This document shows positions 1 through 4,926 of a DNA stretch of 8,087 nucleotides, piece after piece. Below the pieces are notes generated by a model that saw only the letters and a list, made by a program, of their open reading frames with translations, made no database searches and was not told the origin of the DNA. Source of the DNA: Candidatus Nomurabacteria bacterium. GTDB taxonomy: Bacteria; Patescibacteriota; Saccharimonadia; Saccharimonadales; Saccharimonadaceae. The position numbers were made by a program, and so were the translations under genes. Each line of letters opens with the position of its first letter. The stretch's first letter is position 1. The stretch is from assembly GCA_031264785.1 (NCBI GenBank), contig JAISDN010000009.1, positions 1-8,087 on the forward strand, given 5' to 3'.

Positions 1-111
1 AAGGGAATTTTGAATCCGGGCGTGATTTTGGATTCCGAAGAGCCGCGTCTGATTGCGCTATTAAATCCCACGCCACCCGACCGATTTTTTGACTATCAGC
101 CGAGAGTGTAG
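1..111 (+). CDS. C-terminal fragment of a probable FAD-linked oxidase/dehydrogenase (5' end outside window)
   Basis: An open frame runs from the first base to a TAG stop at 109-111 and encodes 36 residues. It begins KGILNPGVIL. The pattern 'GILNPG' close to the C-terminus is typical of the last helix of FAD-linked oxidases of the GlcD/D-lactate dehydrogenase type, where a conserved 'DP..ilNPG' motif closes the protein. The tail after it (ending DYQPRV) is not conserved as far as I know. The catalytic and FAD-binding parts lie upstream of the window, so the substrate cannot be inferred. The frame's end overlaps the -35 box of the tRNA promoter. The family call rests on a very short motif. Another protein with a similar ending is possible. 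Confidence 0.5.
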   Translation, partial: KGILNPGVILDSEEPRLIALLNPTPPDRFFDYQPRV

Positions 112-117
112 TATATT
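89..117 (+). promoter_or_regulatory. Sigma70-type promoter for tRNA-Leu, overlapping the end of the upstream gene
   Basis: TTGACT (89-94), a 17-nt spacer and TATATT (112-117) form a near-consensus housekeeping promoter. The -35 box lies inside the last codons of the upstream gene and the -10 starts right after its TAG stop. Transcription would begin near 124, about 5 nt before the mature tRNA 5' end, leaving a very short 5' leader for RNase P to remove. Confidence 0.7.
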
Positions 118-128
118 TATGTTGATAT

Positions 129-215
129 GCGCGCGTGGCGGAATTGGTCGACGCGCTAGCTTCAGGAGCTAGTGAGCTCACGCTCGTGGAGGTTCAAGTC
201 CTCTCGCGCGCACCA
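129..215 (+). tRNA. tRNA-Leu (anticodon CAG)
   Basis: The sequence folds into a complete class II tRNA. The acceptor stem is GCGCGCG (129-135) paired with CGCGCGC (205-211), with discriminator A212 and an encoded CCA at 213-215. The anticodon stem CTAGC/GCTAG (156-160/168-172) closes the loop TTCAGGA, giving anticodon CAG at 163-165, which reads CUG. The long variable arm has a GAGC/GCTC stem (174-177/182-185), as expected for leucine tRNAs. The T arm is 188-204 with loop TTCAAGT. No base looks out of place. It stands alone, with its own promoter upstream. An imperfect AT-rich hairpin (217-225/229-237) and the repeat pair at 241-309 follow. Confidence 0.96.
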
Positions 216-240
216 GATGATGTAAAAATTACAACATATT

Positions 241-309
241 GTCATTCCGGCCTCTGAGCCGGAATCTAGACACTGCTTTTTCTGGATGCCGGATCAAGTC
301 CGGCATGAC
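241..309 (+). repeat. Inverted pair of about 29-nt REP-like palindromes (copies 1a and 1b)
   Basis: Copy 1a (241-270) starts GTCATTCCGG and contains an 8-bp stem, ATTCCGGC/GCCGGAAT, around a short loop. Copy 1b (281-309) is the same unit in reverse orientation, ending CCGGCATGAC, with its own stem (ATGCCGGA/TCCGGCAT on the minus strand). The two are separated by 10 nt and can also pair with each other into one long hairpin. Related units lie at 947-975 and 3184-3212. Dispersed palindromes with this general GTCATTCC...GGAATCCAG shape occur in many bacterial genomes. Here they sit only between genes. Confidence 0.85.
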
Positions 310-323
310 TTATAAAACACACA

Positions 324-352
324 TTGACTTTTTATGCTATTCGTGCTACAAT
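324..352 (+). promoter_or_regulatory. Promoter P1 of the 450-863 gene
   Basis: TTGACT (324-329), 17 nt, then TACAAT (347-352), preceded by TGC as an extended -10. Transcription would start near 359, giving a 5' untranslated region of about 90 nt before the ATG at 450. Confidence 0.7.
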
Positions 353-386
353 TACGGCATAGGATTGTATTTGTTGGTCCAGCACC

Positions 387-416
387 TTGACAGATTGTTA
401 AACTTTTTGTTATGTT
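387..416 (+). promoter_or_regulatory. Possible second promoter P2 of the 450-863 gene
   Basis: A perfect TTGACA (387-392) is followed at 18 nt by TATGTT (411-416), with TGT just before it as an extended -10. The start would be near 423, about 27 nt before the ATG. The -10 match is weaker than that of P1. If both work, the downstream gene has tandem promoters. Confidence 0.5.
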
Positions 417-449
417 TTTTTGGGCTTCTTTTGAAGAAAGGGTGGAATA

Positions 450-863
450 ATGGCTAGAAAAATGAAAGTAAAATACGTTAATGTTTGCAAAGAAGATATG
501 AGGGCACCGCACTACCCGCACTTCGCATTTATAATTTGCGAGGAAAACGGCGTGTTCTATACGCCTGAGTACGATACTCCGGTAGGGCCGAAGTTAGCAA
601 CCGTCGAAGGGCCTGCGGGCGACCTTCTTTGGAACGGAATACCGGTAGGTCCGGGATGGATGGACATAGTGATAGGTTTTGTCGAGGGCACATTCGAGAG
701 GACTATTCTATTGCCCGTCAAGGGAGAATACTGGATTGAGAAAGGCAGCGAAGGGCTTTGGGCTTTCTTTTATTCGCCGGACAATATTAAGATTGGCGGA
801 AGCAATGTCATGAGGGAAGGCATGGGATTCACGGCAGAGCGAAAAAGAAGTCGGAAAGAGTAA
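450..863 (+). CDS. Hypothetical protein, 137 aa, probable beta-rich cytoplasmic protein
   Basis: I do not recognise this family. The ATG at 450 is preceded by AAAGGG (437-442) at a 7-nt spacing, so the start is well supported. There is no signal peptide or membrane segment. The middle (about 25-110) is rich in glycine, proline and aromatic residues with alternating hydrophobic strands, for example GIPVGPGWMDIVIGFVEG at 63-80, which suggests a small all-beta domain. The tail (130-137) is basic: ERKRSRKE. The gene is a single transcription unit, with two promoters upstream and a strong terminator downstream. Five of its seven arginine codons are AGA/AGG and ATA isoleucine codons are frequent. 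The neighbouring trigger factor gene uses almost only CGN and ATT. This suggests a separate origin. No function can be assigned. Confidence 0.75.
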   Translation: MARKMKVKYVNVCKEDMRAPHYPHFAFIICEENGVFYTPEYDTPVGPKLATVEGPAGDLLWNGIPVGPGWMDIVIGFVEGTFERTILLPVKGEYWIEKGSEGLWAFFYSPDNIKIGGSNVMREGMGFTAERKRSRKE

Positions 864-891
864 TAATAACAAAAGTTTCGCAATCAATTGC

Positions 892-938
892 GCTCAGTGG
901 CAGTTGTCTTTATGGACGATCTGTTGCTGGGCTTTTTT
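892..938 (+). terminator. Strong intrinsic terminator after the 137-aa gene
   Basis: Bases 892-908 pair with 915-932 to give a stem of about 17 pairs (including several G-U) with a single bulged T at 920 and a 6-nt loop. Six consecutive T (933-938) follow directly. This is the arrangement of a Rho-independent terminator. It should stop transcripts of the 450-863 gene and insulate the trigger factor gene. A short palindrome CGCAAT/ATTGCG (879-892) lies just before it and could compete for base 892. Confidence 0.8.
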
Positions 939-946
939 GATGTTTT

Positions 947-975
947 TCTGGATTCCGGGTCGAGCCCGGAATGAC
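947..975 (-). repeat. REP-like palindrome, copy 2
   Basis: This 29-nt unit lies in reverse orientation (TCTGGATTCC... ending CCCGGAATGAC). Its stem is ATTCCGGG/CCCGGAAT. Compared with copy 3 the innermost pair is G-C instead of A-T, so both sides changed together. It lies just after the terminator of the orphan gene. Confidence 0.85.
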
Positions 976-983
976 GGAGCGCG

Positions 984-1004
984 TTATTAGGTCTCACCTA
1001 ATAA
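984..1004. repeat. Perfect 9-bp inverted repeat with 3-nt loop
   Basis: TTATTAGGT, a CTC loop and ACCTAATAA form a perfect hairpin. No T tract follows on either strand, so it is unlikely to be a terminator. It could be a protein-binding palindrome or the first hairpin of the larger structured stretch that ends at 1104. Confidence 0.7.
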
Positions 1005-1012
1005 GTTATTTG

Positions 1013-1104
1013 TGAAACTTTATCTAGAAGATAAAACTTCACCCGTTCGGAATCAATCAAACAAGTTTGATTATTCTCTCACGGGTTTGTTCTATAAAGT
1101 TTCA
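1013..1104. ncRNA. Nested inverted-repeat structure of about 92 nt (candidate RNA switch or mini-element)
   Basis: Three helices nest inside each other. Outer: TGAAACTTTAT..AGAA (1013-1029, two bases bulged) with TTCTATAAAGTTTCA (1090-1104), 15 pairs. Middle: ACCCGT (1041-1046) with ACGGGT (1081-1086). Inner: GAAT-c-AATCAAAC (1050-1062) with GTTTGATTATTC (1065-1076), 12 pairs and one bulge. The left arm of the outer helix can instead pair locally, 1013-1025 with 1029-1041, with 11 of 13 positions paired. That excludes the long-range form. The coding strand is unknown and no promoter is obvious between the terminator at 938 and this structure. A MITE-like mini-element with 11-bp perfect ends is an alternative, though I see no target duplication. 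Confidence 0.45.
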
Positions 1105-1139
1105 GAGCAGTTTGGCGGGTAGGATTCCAAATGATTTCG

Positions 1140-1148
1140 TGTTAAAAT
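1140..1148 (+). promoter_or_regulatory. Extended -10 promoter for trigger factor
   Basis: TGT followed by TAAAAT (1143-1148) forms an extended -10 element. No good -35 stands at 16-18 nt, as is common for extended -10 promoters. The start would be near 1155, about 40 nt before the trigger factor ATG and next to a short ATG frame at 1156. Confidence 0.45.
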
Positions 1149-1155
1149 AGGGTTT

Positions 1156-1209
1156 ATGTTGGGTGCGAAGGGCGCCGGAGAAAAGAAAGGATTTTATGAA
1201 ATATACTAG
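1156..1209 (+). CDS. Possible 17-codon upstream ORF overlapping the trigger factor start
   Basis: An ATG lies 7 nt after the predicted -10 box, in a position to be translated from a leaderless transcript. It encodes MLGAKGAGEKKGFYEIY and stops at TAG 1207-1209, 14 bases past the first base of the trigger factor ATG (1196) and in another frame. Translating it would carry ribosomes across the trigger factor ribosome binding site (AAAGGA, 1186-1191), so it could tune expression. A frame this short can arise by chance. The only support is its spacing from the -10 box. Confidence 0.25.
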   Translation: MLGAKGAGEKKGFYEIY

Positions 1210-2476
1210 GAAAAATTTGAGCAAGAGCCAGATTGAGTTGGCGGTTAATCTGGAGACGAGCGATATTGAGCCGCTTCGGCAGGCGGTGGTGGAGCGAATG
1301 TCGAAGGAGTTGAAGGTGGCGGGTTTTCGCAAGGGCAAGGTGCCGGCCAAGATGGCTGAGAAATATCTGAATCAGCAGGCCGTGATTGACGAAGTGGTTG
1401 GCGAGGCGATCAACAAGGCGCTGATTGATATTATTGTTAAGGAGCAGATTCAGCCGCTGGACAAGCCGAACGCCAAAGTTAGCAAGCTGGTGCCGTTTGA
1501 TCAGATTGAATTTTCGGTGGAGATTGACATTATTCCGCCGGTGAAATTGGGCGGTTATATGGGTCTTAAGGCTAAATATGAGGCGCCGAAAATTAGCGAC
1601 GACGATGTGGAAAAACTGATTGAAAATCTGCGGTCGCAGGGTGCCGAGAAAAAGGAAGTTAAGCGCGCGGCGCAGAACGGTGACGAAGTTTTGATTGATT
1701 TTGTGGGCAAACGTGATGGTAAGGAATTTGCCGGCGGCAAGGCCGAAAAAGTGCCGCTAATTTTAGGCAGCGACCAAATGATTCCGGGTTTTGAGAGCGC
1801 GATTGTGGGCCATAAAGCCGGCCAAGATTTTACGATTGACGTGACTTTTCCAAAGCAATATGGCAACAAGGAACTAGCCGGCAAGAAAGCGCAGTTCGAT
1901 ATCAAACTTTATAAAGTTTCGGAAGTCAAAAAGCCGGAATTGGACGACAAATTTGCCGCCAAAATGGGCCCGTTTTACACTGTTAAGGAATTGCGCGACG
2001 CCGCTAAGTCGGAGCTTAGCGGCCGAGCCGAATTTGAAGCTACTGAGAAATTTAAAGGTGACCTGCTGACCGAATTGGTTGGCAAAACCAAGCTGGATGT
2101 GCCGGCGGTTTTGGTCGACGATCAGCTGAAAGCTTTGCAGGCTGAGGCGGAGGACAATATTAAATATCGCGGACTTGGCAAAGAGCAGTATTTTGCGCAG
2201 AATGATTATAAAGACGAGGCCGATTGGCTGGAGCGCGAGGTACGACCGGAGGCGGAGCGGCGAGTCAAAAATGGTTTGGTGCTGTCGGAGCTGGTGCGGC
2301 AGGAAGATATTGAAGTTTCTGATGCCGAAATTGACGCCCAGCAGCAGCAAATTATGGGTCAATATAATGACGAAAAACTAAAAGAGCGCCTTAACACGCC
2401 AGAGGCGCGGCGCAATATTGCCAACCGCATTGCCACGGAAAAGGCTTTGCAAAAACTGGTTGCATATAATAAGTGA
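1196..2476 (+). CDS. tig: Trigger factor (ribosome-bound chaperone and peptidyl-prolyl isomerase)
   Basis: Trigger factor docks near the ribosomal exit tunnel and shields and helps fold nascent chains. The protein has 426 residues, close to the E. coli length of 432. The N-terminal ribosome-binding domain carries the signature GFRKGKVP at 43-50. An FKBP-type isomerase domain spans about 161-243 (NGDEVLIDFVGKRDGKEFAG onward, with IPGFE at 196-200 and the FPKQYGN strand near 218). The C-terminal helical chaperone domain runs from about 250 to the end. The ATG at 1196 has AAAGGA five to ten bases upstream. A GTG 33 bases earlier in the same frame has no ribosome binding site and adds a non-conserved MRRAPEKRKDF, so I reject it. 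The stop is TGA. The gene stands alone between orphan genes. In many bacteria tig neighbours clpP/clpX, which are not seen here. Confidence 0.95.
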   Translation: MKYTRKNLSKSQIELAVNLETSDIEPLRQAVVERMSKELKVAGFRKGKVPAKMAEKYLNQQAVIDEVVGEAINKALIDIIVKEQIQPLDKPNAKVSKLVPFDQIEFSVEIDIIPPVKLGGYMGLKAKYEAPKISDDDVEKLIENLRSQGAEKKEVKRAAQNGDEVLIDFVGKRDGKEFAGGKAEKVPLILGSDQMIPGFESAIVGHKAGQDFTIDVTFPKQYGNKELAGKKAQFDIKLYKVSEVKKPELDDKFAAKMGPFYTVKELRDAAKSELSGRAEFEATEKFKGDLLTELVGKTKLDVPAVLVDDQLKALQAEAEDNIKYRGLGKEQYFAQNDYKDEADWLEREVRPEAERRVKNGLVLSELVRQEDIEVSDAEIDAQQQQIMGQYNDEKLKERLNTPEARRNIANRIATEKALQKLVAYNK

Positions 2477-2538
2477 TGTGTTAATATAGTAAAACCCTTT
2501 TTTGGTAACACCGCTACTTGAAGTTACGAAACGGAATA

Positions 2539-2584
2539 CAAGAATCAAAGTAAGGGAGCAACTTTCAGACTACCCTTATTCTTG
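2539..2584 (+). other. Imperfect hairpin between trigger factor and the 159-aa gene
   Basis: CAAGAA (2539-2544) pairs with TTCTTG (2579-2584), and TAAGGG (2551-2556) pairs with CCCTTA (2573-2578). This gives 12 pairs with a 6-nt bulge on one side and a 16-nt loop. No T tract follows. It may stabilise the 3' end of trigger factor mRNA or form part of a regulatory region. Otherwise 2477-2665 holds only the weak promoter and the ribosome binding site of the next gene. Confidence 0.4.
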
Positions 2585-2610
2585 ATCTCCATTAGTGCTT
2601 CGAGTATGTG
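2582..2610 (+). promoter_or_regulatory. Weak candidate promoter of the 159-aa gene
   Basis: TTGATC (2582-2587), 17 nt, then TATGTG (2605-2610). The start would be near 2617, giving a leader of about 50 nt. The -10 is a weak match and TACATA at 2615-2620 is an alternative. Confidence 0.35.
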
Positions 2611-2665
2611 ATTCTACATAGCTAGTTTTATCCGCGTAAATTGAATCAGGAGGAGAGGAACATTA

Positions 2666-3145
2666 GTGAAAAGTAGGGAAAAGAAAGATCGTCGAGTCGA
2701 TGAGAACTTTATAGGAGCTATAAATGCATTGCCTTTTAGCTCTGAAACACAAAGATTTGTCGTTCGATGTGCTCGGAGATCGGGAGACGAACCACTTGAT
2801 TCTTTCAGGTGTTTTTCGTCAAACGACATTGGATTCCGCGTCGTAGTATATTTGATGTTTTGCGTCAGCAAAGAAGAACCGGACTTGATTGAAGGCCTTA
2901 ATGTGGTTGATGACCTCAAAAGGACCTTCAAAAGGGTCAAAGTATATTTCGACGAAGCGATAAAAATGGTTGAGGAAGAGCAACAGCAGAAGGAGAAAAG
3001 TTTCCGTTTTTCTGAAGAGGAAAAAGGGAAATTGCATTCTGAAGCCAGCCGCTCACTTTCCTGTATGGAAAGACTTAGCAGATATTATCGCAACTATCCA
3101 GAGATCGGTTGGAATGACACTGTCCGACCGATCATTAAGGATTGA
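2666..3145 (+). CDS. Hypothetical protein, 159 aa, predicted mostly helical
   Basis: I do not recognise this family. The GTG start at 2666 follows a very strong ribosome binding region (AGGAGGAGAGG, 2648-2658), which is the best evidence that it is real. The protein looks cytoplasmic. A basic N-terminus (KSREKKDRR) leads into helices. A hydrophobic stretch FRVVVYLMFCV (57-67) is too short for a convincing membrane span. A highly charged helix (85-125, with EEEQQQKEK near 103-111) may form a coiled coil. The C-terminal part is rich in Arg and Tyr (RLSRYYRNY, 136-144). About half of the arginine codons are AGA/AGG, unlike trigger factor and the ribosomal genes, which suggests separate acquisition. 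An intrinsic terminator begins inside its last codons, so it forms its own unit. No function can be assigned. Confidence 0.7.
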   Translation: MKSREKKDRRVDENFIGAINALPFSSETQRFVVRCARRSGDEPLDSFRCFSSNDIGFRVVVYLMFCVSKEEPDLIEGLNVVDDLKRTFKRVKVYFDEAIKMVEEEQQQKEKSFRFSEEEKGKLHSEASRSLSCMERLSRYYRNYPEIGWNDTVRPIIKD

Positions 3146-3175
3146 TTTGCATTTTTAGCATTTCAATCCTCTTTT
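3138..3175 (+). terminator. Intrinsic terminator overlapping the stop of the 159-aa gene
   Basis: AGGATTGA (3138-3145, including the TGA stop) pairs perfectly with TCAATCCT (3163-3170). A small inner TGC/GCA pairing (3148-3150/3158-3160) sits inside, and CTTTT follows. The T tract is short, so termination may be partial. It separates this gene from the ribosomal operon. Confidence 0.55.
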
Positions 3176-3183
3176 GGTGCACG

Positions 3184-3212
3184 GTCATTCCGGACTTGAT
3201 CCGGAATCCAGA
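3184..3212 (+). repeat. REP-like palindrome, copy 3
   Basis: A 29-nt unit in forward orientation, GTCATTCCGGA..., with stem ATTCCGGA/TCCGGAAT and loop CTTGA, ending in CCAGA. It lies between the terminator of the 159-aa gene and the promoter of rplF, inverted relative to copy 2. Confidence 0.85.
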
Positions 3213-3231
3213 ATGGCAAACGCAAAAACAG

Positions 3232-3260
3232 TTGAAATTTATAAATACTCGTGATAATAT
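3232..3260 (+). promoter_or_regulatory. Promoter of the ribosomal protein/secY operon
   Basis: TTGAAA (3232-3237), a 17-nt spacer and TAATAT (3255-3260) with TGA as an extended -10. The start would be near 3267, leaving a leader of about 85 nt before rplF. A further AT-rich TATAAA at 3274-3279 lacks a good -35. Confidence 0.7.
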
Positions 3261-3284
3261 GGAAAGGTAATAATATAAATGTTA

Positions 3285-3328
3285 CGTTATAGGCAATCGA
3301 CACGATGCGTTCGTAAGACCCTATAGCG
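3285..3328 (+). promoter_or_regulatory. Structured 5' leader of rplF (possible autoregulatory element)
   Basis: CGTTATAGG (3285-3293) pairs with CCTATAGCG (3320-3328), giving nine pairs including one G-U. An inner ACGA/TCGT hairpin (3302-3305/3311-3314) makes a bulged two-tier stem-loop. It lies wholly inside the predicted leader and ends 23 nt before the rplF ATG, with the ribosome binding site AGAAAGGA (3339-3346) just after it. Ribosomal operons are often controlled by a ribosomal protein binding such a leader. Which protein would bind here is unknown. Confidence 0.45.
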
Positions 3329-3351
3329 CGATTTGTTTAGAAAGGATTAAA

Positions 3352-3885
3352 ATGAGCCGAATCGGAAAACTACCGGTCAAAATACCAGCCGGTGTGACAA
3401 TTACGGTTGACCCGGAATGGGTTACGGTCAAGGGACCAAAGGGCGAGCTGCGCCAGTTCACAATGGACGAGGTTAGTGTGGCGGTCGAGGGCGACGAAGC
3501 TATCGTCAGCCGCCGCGACGACGAAAAACCGGCCCGCGCCAAACACGGCCTAATGCGGTCGCTAATCAATAATATGGTGATTGGCGTGACGCAGGGTTTT
3601 GAGAGAAAACTGGAAGTCAACGGTGTTGGCTTTCGGGTAAATGGCGGCGGCCAGAGCTTGGAATTGCACCTAGGATTTAGTCATCCGGTCAAATACACTG
3701 CGCCGGAAGGCGTCAATATTGCTGTTGATAAAATGAATATCACTGTCAGCGGCGCCAGCAAGCAGCAGGTCGGGCAGGTGGCGGCTGAAATTCGGGCGCT
3801 CAAAAAACCTGAACCATACAAAGGCAAAGGCATTAAATACGCCGACGAACAAATCAGGCGCAAGGCCGGAAAGGCAGGTAAATAA
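3352..3885 (+). CDS. rplF: 50S ribosomal protein L6 (uL6)
   Basis: L6 binds 23S rRNA at the base of the L7/L12 stalk, near the sarcin-ricin loop and factor-binding site. The 177-residue length is normal. The start MSRIGKLPVKIPAGV and the C-terminal signature PEPYKGKGIKY (153-163) are diagnostic, and two repeated alpha/beta domains are visible (about 1-82 and 83-177). The ATG follows AGAAAGGA at a 5-nt spacing. It is the first gene of the transcription unit. In most bacteria L6 sits inside the spc operon right after S8 (rpsH) and S14. Here neither is present upstream, so the cluster is broken at this point. Its stop overlaps the rplR start (TAATG), indicating translational coupling. Confidence 0.97.
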   Translation: MSRIGKLPVKIPAGVTITVDPEWVTVKGPKGELRQFTMDEVSVAVEGDEAIVSRRDDEKPARAKHGLMRSLINNMVIGVTQGFERKLEVNGVGFRVNGGGQSLELHLGFSHPVKYTAPEGVNIAVDKMNITVSGASKQQVGQVAAEIRALKKPEPYKGKGIKYADEQIRRKAGKAGK

Positions 3886-4226
3886 TGGACAAAATTTTGA
3901 ATAAAAAACTGCGTAAAAACCGTGTGCGGTCGCACGTTGGCGGCACGGCCGAGCGGCCGCGACTGAGTGTTTTTATTAGCAATACGCACGTCAGTGCGCA
4001 GATTATTGATGATGTGGCTGGCAAGACTTTGGCTAGTGCTACGTCGGTTGGGCAGAAGTTGACTGGCACGATGACCGAAAAAGCCGGCGCGATTGGTAAA
4101 AGTATTGGCACGAAGGCTAAAAAAGCCAAAGTTGGCAAAGTCGTGTTTGATCGCAATGGCCGGGCTTATGCCGGTAGATTAAAAGCGCTGGCGGATGCCG
4201 CTAGGGCGGAAGGATTGGAGTTTTAA
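3885..4226 (+). CDS. rplR: 50S ribosomal protein L18 (uL18)
   Basis: L18 binds 5S rRNA together with L5 and L25-type proteins and anchors it in the central protuberance. The protein has 113 residues, a usual bacterial length. The basic N-terminus (KKLRKNRVRSHVGGTAERPRL) is followed by the family core RPRLSVFISNTHVSAQIIDD (24-43) and the C-terminal signature VVFDRNGRAYAGRLKALADAA with ending GLEF. The ATG shares its first base with the last base of the rplF stop. It lies between L6 and S5, the conserved order. Confidence 0.96.
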   Translation: MDKILNKKLRKNRVRSHVGGTAERPRLSVFISNTHVSAQIIDDVAGKTLASATSVGQKLTGTMTEKAGAIGKSIGTKAKKAKVGKVVFDRNGRAYAGRLKALADAARAEGLEF

Positions 4227-4228
4227 TT

Positions 4229-4924
4229 ATGGCGGACAAAGTTAAGAAAACCGCAGACGTTGCTGCGAGTGCAGCAAAGCCGGTTGGTGACAAAAAACCA
4301 GAAAATAATGATAAAGCTGCGGCTGATAAATCGCAAGCTCCGAAAAAGTTTGAACGCGTGGCCAGCACGGCGCGCAAGTTTAACAACGATCGGCCGCGTC
4401 GTGACCGTCGCGACAAACGCGGTGATAAACCAGCCGAGCCAAAGCAATATGAGGAGCAAACCATCGCTATTGATCGCGTGGCGCGCGTAGTCAAAGGTGG
4501 CCGACGCTTTCGATTCAAGGCTTTGGTTGTGGTTGGCGATCGGAAAAGCAAAGTTGGTGTGGGCGTTGCTAAAGGTCAAGATGTTCAGGCTGCCGTTACT
4601 AAGGCCACCGATGTTGCCAAAAAGAGTATGATTAACTTTTCAATGGTCAATGCCACCATTCCGCACGAAATCGAAGTTAAAGTCACCGGCGCGCGGGTTT
4701 TACTGAAGCCAGCGGCGCCCGGCACCGGAATTATTGCTGGCGGCGTGGTGCGTTCGGTTATCGGCACGACCGGCATTACCAACCTGCTGAGCAAATCTCT
4801 GGGCAGTAATAACAAAGTCAACATTGCCTACGCCACCATCAAAGCTTTACAAAGTTTGGTGCCGAAGGAGCAGTGGATTACTAATACCCAAAAATCCTCC
4901 AAAAAAGCGGAGAAGAAAGCTTAA
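4229..4924 (+). CDS. rpsE: 30S ribosomal protein S5 (uS5) with long N-terminal extension
   Basis: S5 sits on the solvent side of the 30S subunit near the mRNA entry and helps decoding accuracy. The family core is clear. The double-stranded-RNA-binding-like domain is at about 74-137 with GRRFRFKALVVVGD (91-104) and KVGVGVAKG. The C-terminal domain is at about 148-215 with PGTGIIAGGVVRSVIG and the LGSNNKVNIAYATIKAL segment. The protein has 231 residues against about 166 in E. coli. The extra length is a 70-residue N-terminus that is low in complexity, rich in Lys, Asp and Ala, then strongly Arg/Asp-rich (RPRRDRRDKRGDK, 55-67), plus a short Lys-rich tail. The ATG lies 2 nt after the rplR stop with GGAG (4217-4220) upstream, so the extension is really part of the gene. 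Confidence 0.96.
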   Translation: MADKVKKTADVAASAAKPVGDKKPENNDKAAADKSQAPKKFERVASTARKFNNDRPRRDRRDKRGDKPAEPKQYEEQTIAIDRVARVVKGGRRFRFKALVVVGDRKSKVGVGVAKGQDVQAAVTKATDVAKKSMINFSMVNATIPHEIEVKVTGARVLLKPAAPGTGIIAGGVVRSVIGTTGITNLLSKSLGSNNKVNIAYATIKALQSLVPKEQWITNTQKSSKKAEKKA

Positions 4925-4926
4925 AA

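Noticed and set aside
239..457. Open frame of 72 codons on the + strand across the repeat region
   Set aside because: It runs through the palindromic repeat pair and both promoters, has no ribosome binding site and overlaps the better-supported gene at 450.
1163..1195. GTG start giving trigger factor 11 more residues
   Set aside because: No ribosome binding site precedes it, the added residues are not family-like, and ATG 1196 has AAAGGA at suitable spacing.
2478..2511. GTGTTA/TAACAC pairing with an internal T run after trigger factor as a terminator
   Set aside because: The stem has only six pairs with a 22-nt loop, and the T run lies inside the loop, not after the stem.
2819..3037. Minus-strand frames inside the 159-aa gene and other antisense frames throughout
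   Set aside because: They are shadows of the + strand genes, with no ribosome binding sites or recognisable domains.
947..3212. Copies 2 and 3 of the palindrome as ends of a transposon carrying trigger factor and the 159-aa gene
   Set aside because: No transposase and no target duplications are visible, and trigger factor has native-looking codon use. The copies are better read as dispersed repeats.
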